DNA from: BD2-11 clade cluster bacterium bin43
GTDB taxonomy: Bacteria > Gemmatimonadota > Gemmatimonadetes > Longimicrobiales > Gaopeijiaceae
Assembly: GCA_002238605.1 (NCBI GenBank)
Contig: MPMR01000013.1
Location: 62,001 to 126,000 of the forward strand
DNA: 64,000 nt
Direction of reading: 5' to 3'
Made by a program: the position numbers and the translations under genes. The notes below the pieces were generated by a model. That model did not search any database and was not told where the DNA came from. It saw only the letters and a program-made list of their open reading frames with translations. Below are positions 35,220 to 44,693 of this stretch, piece by piece (the first letter of the stretch is position 1; each line of letters starts with the position of its first letter).

Positions 35220-36937
35220 GCCGACACCTCGTGCGCGGGTCCCGAGCCCTTCGGCACCCGGATGCGTTCCACCAGCCTGCCCACCTCCTCGGGCGGCGCG
35301 GCGGTCGAGCGCGACACGATGCCCGCGACCACGAAATTGATCAGCATGCCCACGAAGCCGATGCCCTCCGGCGAAATCCCCAGGAACCAGTTGTCGGCCG
35401 TGTTGGCGGCCGGATTCAGGTAGTTGAAGTAGATGATGTAGGCGGCCGTGAAGACGATTCCCGAGATCATCCCGGCGACGGCGCCCTCTCGGTTCATGCG
35501 CCGGGAGAAGATGCCCAGGATGATGGCGGGGAAGAACGAGGCCGCGGCCAGCCCGAAGGCGAACGCCACCACCTGCGCCACGAAGCCCGGCGGGTTGATG
35601 CCCAGATAACCGGCCAGGACGACCGCGAAGGCCGCGCTGATGCGCGCCCACACCAGTTCTCCGCGCTCGGAGATGCCGGGCCGGAAGACTCCCTTGAGCA
35701 GATCGTGGCTGATGGCCGAGGAGACCACCAGCAGCAGTCCCGCCGCCGTCGAGAGGGCCGCCGCGAGTCCACCCGCCGCCACCAGCCCGACGACCCACGC
35801 CGGCAGCCCCGCGATCTCCGGGTTGGCGAGCACCATGATATCCCGGTCGATCGTGAGCTCGTTCTCCACCGGCTGCCCGGAGACGTCGACGGCACTGGGG
35901 CCCACGAACTGGATCAGCCCGTCGCCGTTGTGGTCTTCGTAGGCGATCAGGTCGGTGTTCTCCCAGGTGGTGAACCACTCCGGAACCGCCTCGTAGGGCT
36001 GCTCCGACACGGTGTTGAGCAGGTTGGTGCGCGCGAAGACCGCGACCGCCGGCGCCGTCGTATACAGAATCGCGATGAAGAGCAGCGCCCATCCCGCCGA
36101 AACCCGGGCGTCGCGCACGCGCGGAACCGTGTAGAAGCGGATGATCACATGCGGCAGCCCCGCCGTCCCCACCATCAGCGCCGCCGTGATCGCGAACACG
36201 TCCAGCGTCGACTTGGAGCCGTCCGTGTAGGCGGCGAAGCCCAGTTGTTCGTGGAGCCCGTCGAGCCGGTCCAGCAGGTACTCCCCGCTGACCAGGTCCG
36301 CGCCGCCCAGCCCCAGCTGCGGCACTGGGTTGCCGGTGATGAGGATCGACAGGAAGATGGCGGGCACCATGTAGGCGAAGATGAGCACGCAGTACTGCGC
36401 CACCTGCGTGTAGGTGATCCCCTTCATGCCGCCGAGCACGGCGTAGAAGAAGACGATCGCCATGCCGATCGCCACGCCCCATTCGATCGGCACCTCTAGG
36501 AAGCGGCTGAAAACGATGCCCACCCCGCGCATCTGGCCGGCCACGTAGGTGAACGAGATGAAGATGGCGCAAACGACGGCCACCACCCGCGCCGTCTTCG
36601 AGTAGTAGCGGTCGCCCACGAAGTCGGGGACGGTATAGCGCCCGAACTTGCGCAGGTAGGGGGCCAGCAGCAGCGCCAGCAGGACGTAGCCCCCGGTCCA
36701 GCCCATGAGGTACACCGAGCCGTCGTAGCCCAGGAAGGCGATCAGCCCGGCCATCGAGATGAACGACGCGGCCGACATCCAGTCGGCGGCGGTCGCCATG
36801 CCGTTCGCCAGCGGGGGCACGCCCTTGCCCGCCACATAGAAGTCGCGGGTGGTGTTCGCGCGCGACCACACCGCCACGCCGATGTAGAGCGCGAAGGTGA
36901 TCGCGACCAGAGTGAAGGTCCAGGCCTGAACGTTCAT
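35216..36937 (-). CDS. Sodium:solute symporter (SSS family), ActP-like
   Basis: 573 residues with about 13 hydrophobic helices; starts at ATG 36937, whose ATGA overlaps the DUF4212 stop. Contains the SSS signatures GMATAADWMSAASFISMAG near the start and GLAAALSTAAGLLLVVSSA in the second half (sodium-site helix). A soluble insert (about residues 310-370, with an EDHNGDGLI segment resembling a calcium-binding loop) lies between helices. With DUF4212 it forms the two-part symporter type known for acetate and similar carboxylates; the coupled amidohydrolase suggests an amino acid or carboxylate as cargo here. Confidence 0.92.
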   Translation of the reverse strand: MNVQAWTFTLVAITFALYIGVAVWSRANTTRDFYVAGKGVPPLANGMATAADWMSAASFISMAGLIAFLGYDGSVYLMGWTGGYVLLALLLAPYLRKFGRYTVPDFVGDRYYSKTARVVAVVCAIFISFTYVAGQMRGVGIVFSRFLEVPIEWGVAIGMAIVFFYAVLGGMKGITYTQVAQYCVLIFAYMVPAIFLSILITGNPVPQLGLGGADLVSGEYLLDRLDGLHEQLGFAAYTDGSKSTLDVFAITAALMVGTAGLPHVIIRFYTVPRVRDARVSAGWALLFIAILYTTAPAVAVFARTNLLNTVSEQPYEAVPEWFTTWENTDLIAYEDHNGDGLIQFVGPSAVDVSGQPVENELTIDRDIMVLANPEIAGLPAWVVGLVAAGGLAAALSTAAGLLLVVSSAISHDLLKGVFRPGISERGELVWARISAAFAVVLAGYLGINPPGFVAQVVAFAFGLAAASFFPAIILGIFSRRMNREGAVAGMISGIVFTAAYIIYFNYLNPAANTADNWFLGISPEGIGFVGMLINFVVAGIVSRSTAAPPEEVGRLVERIRVPKGSGPAHEVSA

Positions 36938-37203
36938 TCCTCTTCCACCCCATACTCGCGGTCCAGGCGGTTCATCAGCCGGACGTAGACGAAGATGAGC
37001 ACCAGGAAGGCGTAGATGGCTCCCTGCTGGGCGAACCAGAATCCGACCTTGAACCCGGTGCCGGGGAACCGGAAGCCGTTGAGCGCGTCCGCGAACAGGA
37101 TGCCGCAGCCGAACGACACCAGGAACCAGATCGAGAGCAGGATGCCCAGGTAGCGCAGGTTGGCCGCCCAGTATCCCGGTCGGACGGATGGCGGAGATGG
37201 CAT
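36934..37203 (-). CDS. DUF4212 small membrane subunit of sodium symporter
   Basis: 89 residues with two hydrophobic helices and the family pattern YWAANLRYLGILLSIWF ... FWFAQQGAIYAFLVLIFVYV. DUF4212 genes sit directly before SSS symporters; here they overlap by four bases (ATGA). It is probably required for assembly or activity of the symporter. First gene of a three-gene coupled operon; GAGGA lies upstream of its ATG. Confidence 0.9.
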   Translation of the reverse strand: MPSPPSVRPGYWAANLRYLGILLSIWFLVSFGCGILFADALNGFRFPGTGFKVGFWFAQQGAIYAFLVLIFVYVRLMNRLDREYGVEEE

Positions 37204-37232
37204 GAGCGGGTCCTCGCGCGGAGCGATGAGGT

Positions 37233-38174
37233 TCAGGCGGGCGCCCGCGGGCGGCGGTAGAGATCTTCAGGCGGGCGGGCCTTGTCCCGGAACGTGCGCC
37301 GGAGCAGCAGATAGCCGCCCACGGCAAACGCCACGCCCACCGCGTTCAGCCAGAAGGGCTGAAACTGCACGGCATCCCCCATGCTGCTCGTGAAGCCTGG
37401 AACCTCCACCCGGGTCAGCCCCGCGAGATACGCCGTACCGTTGGCCACGGCGTGCGCGAACAGGCAGGGCAGCAGCGATCCCGTCTCGATCAGCAGCCAG
37501 GCGAGCAGCACGCCGGCGACGAAGGCGGAGATGAACTGCCACGGGTTGGTGTGCATCACGGCGAAGAGCAACGCGGACAGCAGAATGGCGCTCCTCTTCG
37601 AATAGTTGCCCAGGAATCCCCTCAGGATGAGGCCCCGGCAGAGCACTTCCTCGGTCACCGGGGCGACGACCACGAGCAGAAAGAAGCTGCTGATCGGGCG
37701 CGCTCTCGTGTCCAGGAGTTCTTCGAACGCCTCGGCCAGCCCCGCCGGCGGCGGGAAGACCAGGCGAGTGAGATTGTCGACCTCGGAGAGGAGGATGACG
37801 GTGCCCAGGATGAGAACGGCGACCAGCAGGAGGATTCCCGGGGACACCGGGCCTGACGGGCAGACCGCTGCGAACCCGATCCCCCTGCGTCGCGTGGCCA
37901 CGAGGATCACGATGCCGAAGGCGAGCAGGTTGGCGACGCCCAGCGTGAGTGGGTGCTGGCTGTAGGTTCCCGAGGTCGGATCAAGCAGGAAGGCCGCCAG
38001 CCCTATCGATGACTGGAGGACCAGCACCAGCACCACCAGCCCGAGGCCCTGGAGGAACGTGGGGAAGGGGCGTGTGGATCGTGCGCGCGGGCGGGTGGCT
38101 TCCGGCATGTCGTCCGCAGGCGGCCCGTCCTCCGGGGAGGCCGGACGCCCGTATGTGCCCGAGCTTGCCGTCAC
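37233..38174 (-). CDS. CPBP-family intramembrane glutamic endopeptidase
   Basis: 313 residues with about eight hydrophobic helices after a 35-residue polar N-terminus. The three CPBP (Abi/Rce1-like) motifs are present: EE...R (E175, E176, R180), FAVMH (H208) and HAVAN (H241, N245). Such proteins are intramembrane proteases linked to prenyl-protein processing, peptide self-immunity or membrane stress. The gene starts six bases after the aminotransferase stop, so they are cotranscribed, but a functional link is not obvious. Confidence 0.88.
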   Translation of the reverse strand: MTASSGTYGRPASPEDGPPADDMPEATRPRARSTRPFPTFLQGLGLVVLVLVLQSSIGLAAFLLDPTSGTYSQHPLTLGVANLLAFGIVILVATRRRGIGFAAVCPSGPVSPGILLLVAVLILGTVILLSEVDNLTRLVFPPPAGLAEAFEELLDTRARPISSFFLLVVVAPVTEEVLCRGLILRGFLGNYSKRSAILLSALLFAVMHTNPWQFISAFVAGVLLAWLLIETGSLLPCLFAHAVANGTAYLAGLTRVEVPGFTSSMGDAVQFQPFWLNAVGVAFAVGGYLLLRRTFRDKARPPEDLYRRPRAPA

Positions 38175-38180
38175 GGCTGC

Positions 38181-39308
38181 CTACACCCAACCCCTGCTGC
38201 GGAAGTCGCGCAGGGTCTCGGCCCACTGCTCCATGTGCTCCGGCAGGGAGAAGGAGAGGCGGTTGTAGTCGAGCATGGGCGGGAACCTGCGGCCGACCAG
38301 CAGGCCTGCGTCGCTCATGCGGTTGATGTAGGTGTCCAGATCCCCGCTGATGCGGTGCATCAGGAAATTGCCGTGGGTGGGCAGGTACTCGAGGCCGAGT
38401 TCATCCAGGCAGGCCTCGGTGATCTCGCGGGCCTCCCGGTTCACCTCGCGGCTCTTCGCCATCAGCTCCTCGTCGCCGAAGCAGGCGATGCCGGCCGCCA
38501 GCGCCAGCTGGTTGGCGCTGCTGTGTATCGCGAAGTCCTGCATGCGCCGGACCGCGCGCGGGTGCGCGATGCCGAAGCCCAGGCGCAGCCCCGCCATCCC
38601 GTAGATCTTCGAGAAAGTGCGCACCACGATCACGTTGGGGCGGTCGTGCACCCACTTGAGCGCGGACCAGTACGCGGGGTCTTCCACGTACTCGAAGTAC
38701 GCTTCATCCATGAGGAACAGCACGTCCTCGGGCGCGTCCGCGATCCAGTTGTCGAGTTCGGCGCTGGACGTGATGGTGCCCGTCGGGTTGTTTGGGTTGC
38801 AGATGTAGACCATGGCCGGGCGGCCGTCCTTCTCGGACTCCTCGCGCATGCGGTTCAGGTCGTGCTCGTACTGCGAGGTGAGAGGAACGGTCACCACGTC
38901 GTACGGATAGGTGTCGCGATAGTCGTTCACGTCCTCGAAGGTGGGCTCGGCGAGCACCAGCTTGCGAAGCGGCGACGCGTAGGCCTGAACGATCATCTGC
39001 AGGATCTCGGTGGAGCCCGCGCCGAGCACCAGCTGATCGGCCGTAATGCCGTAGTACGCGCACATCCGGTCGCTGAGCTGCCCGATCAGATCGCCCGGAT
39101 AGCGGTTCGCGAGATCGAGGTTGTCGACGACCGCCTGGCGCGCCGATGGCGAGAGACCCAACGGGTTCTCGTTGGAGTTCATGCGGATGGAGCCGTCGGC
39201 CTGGAGTCCGGGAGACCAGGTTGCGCTGGCGAGTCGAGGGAAGCCCAGGCCTCCGATGCCGAAGGCGCCCAGGGTTGCTCCGGAACGAACGAAGTGTCTG
39301 CGGTCCAT
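38181..39308 (-). CDS. Tat-exported PLP aminotransferase (HisC-like fold type I)
   Basis: 375 residues from ATG 39308, preceded by GAGGAAA; two earlier in-frame ATGs lack ribosome sites. A twin-arginine signal (MDRRHFVRSG and a hydrophobic stretch) leads an aminotransferase of the histidinol-phosphate type: NENPLGLSPSA, GAGSTEILQM, CNPNNPTGT, DEAYFEYV, and the PLP lysine in RTFSKIYGMAGLRLG. Export of a folded, cofactor-loaded aminotransferase is unusual; Tat could carry it with PLP bound. It is unlikely to serve histidine synthesis. Substrate unknown. Confidence 0.88.
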   Translation of the reverse strand: MDRRHFVRSGATLGAFGIGGLGFPRLASATWSPGLQADGSIRMNSNENPLGLSPSARQAVVDNLDLANRYPGDLIGQLSDRMCAYYGITADQLVLGAGSTEILQMIVQAYASPLRKLVLAEPTFEDVNDYRDTYPYDVVTVPLTSQYEHDLNRMREESEKDGRPAMVYICNPNNPTGTITSSAELDNWIADAPEDVLFLMDEAYFEYVEDPAYWSALKWVHDRPNVIVVRTFSKIYGMAGLRLGFGIAHPRAVRRMQDFAIHSSANQLALAAGIACFGDEELMAKSREVNREAREITEACLDELGLEYLPTHGNFLMHRISGDLDTYINRMSDAGLLVGRRFPPMLDYNRLSFSLPEHMEQWAETLRDFRSRGWV

Positions 39309-39527
39309 CGGTTTCCTCATGGCAGAAGAGGTGAAAACGGGTGAGAAAACCCGGCTCATGATAGGCGCGCGCCGGAGGCGGGGCAACGCGCCCCTTGCAC
39401 GTCATCGCGGGCACAGTGAACGTTTTCCGGCGCTGTCGCCGCAGGCTGGCCGAGGCAGCCGACGACGGAAGCACAGACCTTCGCCAAAACGTCCCCGCAG
39501 GGGCAACCGACGCCAGGTCCGGGAGAA

Positions 39528-40904
39528 ATGAGACTACAGGCACCCCCGCGCTTCGTACTGGTTCGCGAAACCGTCGACAGCCGCCTGCAGCCCGGTGCAT
39601 TCCTGAGATGGGGCCGGGGCCGCCCCCGGGGCTTCTGGGCGCGGGGGCGGGGGTGGCTGGCCCATGTCGGGGAACTCGAGTCCCTGGTGGTTCATTCCGG
39701 CGTCGGGTCGCGGGATCGCTTCCTGGCGATCCAGGACCGGGCTCGGAGCTTTGCCCGCCCCGAGAACGGGCTCGGATGGCGAGGAGCGGGGCAGGAGTCC
39801 GCGGTGCGCTTTTACGGGGGCTTCTCCTTCCGGGACGATCACGTGCCGCGCGATTTCTGGGCCGCGTTCCCAAGCGCGCGTTTCGTTCTGCCGGACCTGG
39901 AGTTGGAGCACGACGGCGAGACCGTACGCCTCACCACTCAGGCGCTGGCCGGCCCCGGGGACGACGTGGCGACGGTGCGCGGCCAGCTGCGGGCGCGGCT
40001 CGACTACACGCTGAAGGGCGTGGCCCGGACTGCGCGAAACGGGGATCATCGGGCGCTGCGTCCCGCCGCCCGCCTGCGGTCGGGGCGCCGGAACTGGCAG
40101 CGTGCGGTCGAGGAGATCCTGTCGGCCATCCAGGACGGGCGGATGGAGAAGGCGGTGCTCGCGCGCATCCTCGACGTGTCCACCACGGGCGCCCTCGATC
40201 CGGTGGAAGTGCTCGAATACCTGCGGCGCGAGAACGCGGACGCCCACGTGTTCCTCTTCGAGCCCGTGGCCGGGTCGCCGATCGTCGGTGCCACTCCCGA
40301 GGCGCTGGCCACGGTTCGGGGCGACCGTTTCAGCGCGACCGCCGTCGCCGGTTCGGTGTCGCGCGGTGGGACCGACGAGGAGCAGCGCGCCCTCGCCCAT
40401 CAGCTTCTTGACAGCGCCAAGGATCGAGTCGAACACGCGTTCACCGTCAAGGACATGGTCGCGCGGCTGGAGCCGCTGTCGCGCACGGTCGAAGTCCAGG
40501 CCGAGCCGCACGTGCTCACTCTGGCCCGCATCCAGCACCTCGAGACCCGCATCAAGGCGATCCTGCGGCCCGGGGCATCGGTGCTGGAACTGGTGGCGGC
40601 GCTCCACCCGACGCCCGCCGTCTGTGGCGTGGCCCGCGACGCGGCCCTCGACCTGCTCTCCAGGAACGAGCCCTTCGAGCGCGGATGGTACGCGGGCCCG
40701 GTGGGGTGGTTCGACACCCGCGGCGACGGGGTCTTCGTGCCGGCGCTGCGCACTGCGGTGGCGCGTTCCACCACCTGGCGACTCTTCGCCGGGGCGGGGA
40801 TCGTGCCCGGCTCCGATCCCGATGCGGAGTGGGACGAGACCGGGATCAAGTTCGAGCCGGTGCTGCGCGCGCTGGACGCGGCCGGGGCCCGCGGCGTTCG
40901 CTGA
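39528..40904 (+). CDS. menF: Isochorismate synthase, menaquinone pathway
   Basis: 458 residues. The C-terminal two thirds form the chorismate-binding domain: LEYLRRENADAHVFLFEP, GATPEALATV, ATAVAGSVSRGGT, HPTPAVCGVARDAAL and the GWFDTRGDGVFVPALRTA ending typical of MenF/EntC. It converts chorismate to isochorismate, the entry to menaquinone. The start is uncertain: GGAG lies only two bases before the ATG. First gene of a men cluster; the menD start is 13 bases after its stop. Confidence 0.92.
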   Translation: MRLQAPPRFVLVRETVDSRLQPGAFLRWGRGRPRGFWARGRGWLAHVGELESLVVHSGVGSRDRFLAIQDRARSFARPENGLGWRGAGQESAVRFYGGFSFRDDHVPRDFWAAFPSARFVLPDLELEHDGETVRLTTQALAGPGDDVATVRGQLRARLDYTLKGVARTARNGDHRALRPAARLRSGRRNWQRAVEEILSAIQDGRMEKAVLARILDVSTTGALDPVEVLEYLRRENADAHVFLFEPVAGSPIVGATPEALATVRGDRFSATAVAGSVSRGGTDEEQRALAHQLLDSAKDRVEHAFTVKDMVARLEPLSRTVEVQAEPHVLTLARIQHLETRIKAILRPGASVLELVAALHPTPAVCGVARDAALDLLSRNEPFERGWYAGPVGWFDTRGDGVFVPALRTAVARSTTWRLFAGAGIVPGSDPDAEWDETGIKFEPVLRALDAAGARGVR

Positions 40905-40917
40905 GCGTCGACGGACG

Positions 40918-42741
40918 GTGACCGGTCCGAACCGGAACCTGGTGTGGGCCGGCGTCCTGCTCGACGAACTTGCGCGCGCGGGGGTGCGCGAGGTCGCGCT
41001 GGCGCCGGGCTACCGCTCCGCCCCGCTGGTCATGGCCGCCGCGGCAGATGAGCGGTTGCGGGTGTTCACCCACCTGGACGAGCGGTCGGCGGGGTTCTTC
41101 GCGCTCGGCCTGGGCAAGCGCGCGGGGCGGCCCGCGGCAGTGATCACCACCTCGGGAACCGCGGTCGCCAACCTCTTTCCGGCGGTGGTCGAAGCGTCGT
41201 ACAGCGAGGCCCCCCTGCTCCTGCTGACCGCCGATCGCCCGCACCGGCTGCGTGGCGCGGACGCGAACCAGACGATCGACCAGACGCGCATGTTCGGCAG
41301 CCATGTACGCGATTTCGTGGAGGCCGCGCCACCCGAGGTGGCGGAGGGGGCGCTCGTGCACCTGCGGGCGCTGGCGGCTCGCGCGGTGGCGTCCGCCGTG
41401 GGTCGCCCGGCCGGCCCGGTGCACATGAACCTGCCCTTCGCCAAGCCGCTCGCGCCAACGCGGGTGTCCGGTGAGGTGCCGGAGGGGTTCGCTGCCGCGC
41501 ATCCGCTGGCGGCGCGAGGCCGGCCGGCGGCGGCCCCGCTCACGCGCATCGCCGTACGCCGCTCGGCGTCCCCTGCCGGCCGCGTGGCCGAGCTGGCGGC
41601 GCGGGTGCGGGCGGTCGAACGCGGGCTCGTCGTCGCCGGTCCCTCGCCCGAGCCGGAGCGCGACGGGCCCGCCGCGAAGGCTCTTGCCGCCGCCACCGGG
41701 TATCCGCTCCTTGCCGATGCCCTCTCCGGCGCCCGCTTCGGCGACGCGAAGGGAGCGCTGCGCGTGGGCGGGTACGACCTCTTCCTGAAGCACGCACCCG
41801 CGCGTGATGCCCTGCGCCCCGAACTCATCCTGCGTCTGGGCGCGAGCCCCACCTCGGCGAATCTGCTGACGCTGCTTGGAGAAGCGGGAGGCGAGCAGTG
41901 GGCGATCGACGGCGGGGATCGCTGGAAGGATCACCTCAACGTCGCCAGCGACTACCTGCGCGCCGATGTGGCGACCTTCGCCGAAGCCCTGTGTGCGCAG
42001 TTGGCGGTGGATTCCGGGCCAACGGGCGGTCCCGCGGCCCCGAAGGCCTCCGGACGCGAGCACTCCGGCACGGACAGCGAGTCGAAGGAGCGGTGGCGCG
42101 GCCGGTGGCGCCGAGCACGGGAGGCGGCCTCGCGTGCGGTCGCGGAATGCTCGCAGGGCGAGCTTTTCGATGGCGCCGCGTGCGCGGAAGTCGTGCGCGC
42201 CGCGCCGCCCGGGAGCACCATCTTCGTCTCGTCGAGCATGCCGGTGCGCGACCTGGACGCCTTCGCCTTCCCCTGCCGGAAGCCGCTTCTGGTTCACGGC
42301 AACCGCGGGGCCAGCGGAATCGACGGCATCCTGTCGTCGGCCGCGGGCGTCGCCGCCGGGGGAGAGGGCCCGGTACTGGCCATCGTCGGCGACGTGGCGT
42401 TCATCCACGACATGAACGGGCTCCTGAGCGCCCGCGACCACGCCGAGATCATCTTCGTCCTGGTCAACAATGACGGGGGCGGTATCTTCCATTTCCTCCC
42501 CATCCGGAACTTCGAACCGGCGTTCACCCGGCACTTCGCGACGCCGCACGGACTGGACTTCGCCCACGCGGCCGCGCTCTACGGGCTGCCGCACGAGCGC
42601 GTCCGGACGCACGCGCAGTTGGCATCGTCGCTGGAGCGCCGGATCGCGCGGGGCGGGAGCGGGATTGTCGAGATCGTAACGGACCGGGAGGGGAACCGTC
42701 GTCGTCGTCAGGCGGTGTATGAAGCCGTCGACCCGGGCTGA
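40918..42741 (+). CDS. menD: 2-succinyl-5-enolpyruvyl-6-hydroxy-3-cyclohexene-1-carboxylate synthase
   Basis: 607 residues from GTG 40918. Thiamine-diphosphate enzyme with the MenD opening (LVWAGVLLDELARAGVREVALAPG-type start; PGYRSAPL), a conserved Glu in THLDERSAGF that activates the cofactor, TTSGTAVANLFPAVVEA, LTADRPHRLRGADANQTIDQ, and the cofactor-binding GNRGASGIDGILS ... GDVAFIHDMNGLL ... NNDGGGIF. Somewhat longer than E. coli MenD because of an insert at nt about 42020-42110. Uses isochorismate and 2-oxoglutarate. Confidence 0.95.
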   Translation: MTGPNRNLVWAGVLLDELARAGVREVALAPGYRSAPLVMAAAADERLRVFTHLDERSAGFFALGLGKRAGRPAAVITTSGTAVANLFPAVVEASYSEAPLLLLTADRPHRLRGADANQTIDQTRMFGSHVRDFVEAAPPEVAEGALVHLRALAARAVASAVGRPAGPVHMNLPFAKPLAPTRVSGEVPEGFAAAHPLAARGRPAAAPLTRIAVRRSASPAGRVAELAARVRAVERGLVVAGPSPEPERDGPAAKALAAATGYPLLADALSGARFGDAKGALRVGGYDLFLKHAPARDALRPELILRLGASPTSANLLTLLGEAGGEQWAIDGGDRWKDHLNVASDYLRADVATFAEALCAQLAVDSGPTGGPAAPKASGREHSGTDSESKERWRGRWRRAREAASRAVAECSQGELFDGAACAEVVRAAPPGSTIFVSSSMPVRDLDAFAFPCRKPLLVHGNRGASGIDGILSSAAGVAAGGEGPVLAIVGDVAFIHDMNGLLSARDHAEIIFVLVNNDGGGIFHFLPIRNFEPAFTRHFATPHGLDFAHAAALYGLPHERVRTHAQLASSLERRIARGGSGIVEIVTDREGNRRRRQAVYEAVDPG

Positions 42742-42859
42742 GTGCCGCGGCTGCCTCGTCCGCCCGCCATATTCCGCGGGAATCGCCGGGAGAGATGCCC
42801 GACCCGGGCTGCCGGGATCGCCGGAGATCGGCCATGGAGCAGAGCACGGGAGGTCGTGA

Positions 42860-43696
42860 ATGAAACAGCCGAACTGGAAACAGGTCCGCGAATACGGGGA
42901 CATCACCTATCACAAGTGCGGCGGGGTGGCGCGCATAGCCTTCAACCGTCCCGAAGTGCGCAACGCCTTCCGCCCGGAGACCTTGTTCGAGCTGCAGGAG
43001 GCCTTCCGGGACGCGGGCGAGGACATGGACGTCGGTGTCGTGCTCTTCACCGGCAACGGCCCGGCGAAGGACGGCAAGTACGCGTTCTCCTCAGGGGGTG
43101 ACCAGCGCGTGCGCGGCGACGCCGGGTACGTGGGCGGAGACGGCGTACCGCGGCTGAACGTGCTCGAACTGCAGCGCTACATGCGCACCATGCCCAAGCC
43201 GGTCATCGCCCTGGTGGCCGGATACGCCATCGGCGGCGGCCATGTGCTGCATGTCGTGTGCGACCTCACCATCGCCGCCGACAACGCCGTCTTCGGCCAG
43301 ACCGGGCCCATCGTCGGCAGCTTCGACGGGGGGTACGGCTCCTCCTACCTGGCCCGCATCGTCGGACAGAAGAAAGCGCGCGAGATCTGGTACCTGTGCC
43401 GCCAGTACAACGCCGCCGAGGCGCTGGAGATGGGGCTGGTCAACAAGGTCGTGCCGGTGGAGGAGCTGGAGATGGAAGGCTGGCAGTGGGCGCAGGAGAT
43501 CCTCGACAAGAGCCCGCTGGCGATCCGCTGCCTGAAGGCCGCCTTCAATGCCGACGTGGACGGGCAGACCGGCCTCCAGGAACTCGCCGGCAACGCGACG
43601 CTGCTGTTCTACATGACGGAGCAGGGACAGGAGGGCAGGAACGCCTATCTTGAGAAGCGCAGACCGGACTTCCGCAAGTATCCGTGGCTGCCCTAG
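42860..43696 (+). CDS. menB: 1,4-dihydroxy-2-naphthoyl-CoA synthase
   Basis: 278 residues, crotonase fold. Key MenB features: [14 protein letters not shown], the SGGDQRVRG loop that distinguishes MenB from other crotonases, [17 protein letters not shown] (oxyanion hole), [19 protein letters not shown] and the YLEKRRPDF end. It closes o-succinylbenzoyl-CoA to dihydroxynaphthoyl-CoA. Confidence 0.97.
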   Translation: MKQPNWKQVREYGDITYHKCGGVARIAFNRPEVRNAFRPETLFELQEAFRDAGEDMDVGVVLFTGNGPAKDGKYAFSSGGDQRVRGDAGYVGGDGVPRLNVLELQRYMRTMPKPVIALVAGYAIGGGHVLHVVCDLTIAADNAVFGQTGPIVGSFDGGYGSSYLARIVGQKKAREIWYLCRQYNAAEALEMGLVNKVVPVEELEMEGWQWAQEILDKSPLAIRCLKAAFNADVDGQTGLQELAGNATLLFYMTEQGQEGRNAYLEKRRPDFRKYPWLP

Positions 43697-43796
43697 GGAG
43701 GCGCCGCCGGTCCGGGCCCCGGGGATCCCTGGTGGGGCACGGCGGCGGCGAAGCCTGGGCGTCGCGATGTTCGGATCGGCCCGGCCGGGCTGAGGC

Positions 43797-44693
43797 ATGA
43801 CCGGAGGGAGCATCTCCCGGACGCGGGCCTGGGTGATGGCGTGCAGGCCCCGCACCCTCACGGCCGCCGTCGCCCCGGTCGCCGCCGGCACCGGGCTGGC
43901 GCACATGCATGGCGGCTTCGCGCTGCTGCCTGCGCTTGCCGCATTGGCCGTGGCGATGCTGATCCAGGTCGGCACCAACCTGGCCAACGACTACTACGAC
44001 TACCGGAAGGGCGGGGACGGCGAGGGGCGCCTGGGTCCGGTGCGCGTCACCCAGGCCGGGCTGATCGAAGGGAGGGCCGTGCTGCGGGGAGCCTTGCTTG
44101 CGTTCGCGCTCGCCACGGGCCCGGGGGTCTACCTGGCGCTGGTGGCGGGGTGGCCGATGGTGGCCGTCGGCGTGGCCTGCATCGCCTCGGGAATCGCGTA
44201 CACCGGGGGGCCCTGGCCGCTGGGATACCACGGGCTGGGCGACCTGTTCGTGTTCGTCTTCTTCGGCCTGGTCGCGGTCGCGGGTACCTGCTACGTGCAG
44301 CTGCTGGAATTCCGCCCGGACTCGCTGACCGCGGGCGTCGCGCTGGGGGCCGCCAGCACCGCGATCCTGGTGGTGAACAACCTTCGCGACATGGAGACGG
44401 ATGCGCGCGCCGGCAAGCGAACCCTGGCTGTGCGCATGGGCGGCGGGTGGACGAAGGCGCAGTACGTCTCCCTGCTGGGGTTGACCGCGGCCGTGCCCTT
44501 CGCGGGGATGGCGCTGCACGGCTGGAGCCCCCAGGTCCTGCTCGCCCTGTGCGCGCTACCGGCGGTCGCGGGCACGCTCCGCCTGGTCCTGACCTACCGC
44601 GAGCCAGCTTCGCTCAACCGTGCCCTTGCCGGGACCGCCCGCTTCCTGGGGCTGTTCGGAGTCCTGCTCGGGCTCGGGTTCGCGCTGGGGTGA
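43797..44693 (+). CDS. menA: 1,4-dihydroxy-2-naphthoate polyprenyltransferase
   Basis: 298 residues with about eight or nine hydrophobic helices. UbiA-fold motifs: the first aspartate-rich site NLANDYYDYRKGGD and the second NNLRDMETDARAGKRTLAVRMG. It attaches the polyprenyl tail to the naphthoate ring in the inner membrane. The stop overlaps the menE start (GTGA). Confidence 0.95.
   Translation: MTGGSISRTRAWVMACRPRTLTAAVAPVAAGTGLAHMHGGFALLPALAALAVAMLIQVGTNLANDYYDYRKGGDGEGRLGPVRVTQAGLIEGRAVLRGALLAFALATGPGVYLALVAGWPMVAVGVACIASGIAYTGGPWPLGYHGLGDLFVFVFFGLVAVAGTCYVQLLEFRPDSLTAGVALGAASTAILVVNNLRDMETDARAGKRTLAVRMGGGWTKAQYVSLLGLTAAVPFAGMALHGWSPQVLLALCALPAVAGTLRLVLTYREPASLNRALAGTARFLGLFGVLLGLGFALG

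Noticed and set aside
40918-42741. Insert in MenD (nt about 42020-42110) as a foreign domain
   Set aside because: It is short, low in complexity and charged, with TDP motifs intact on both sides; a loop extension is sufficient.
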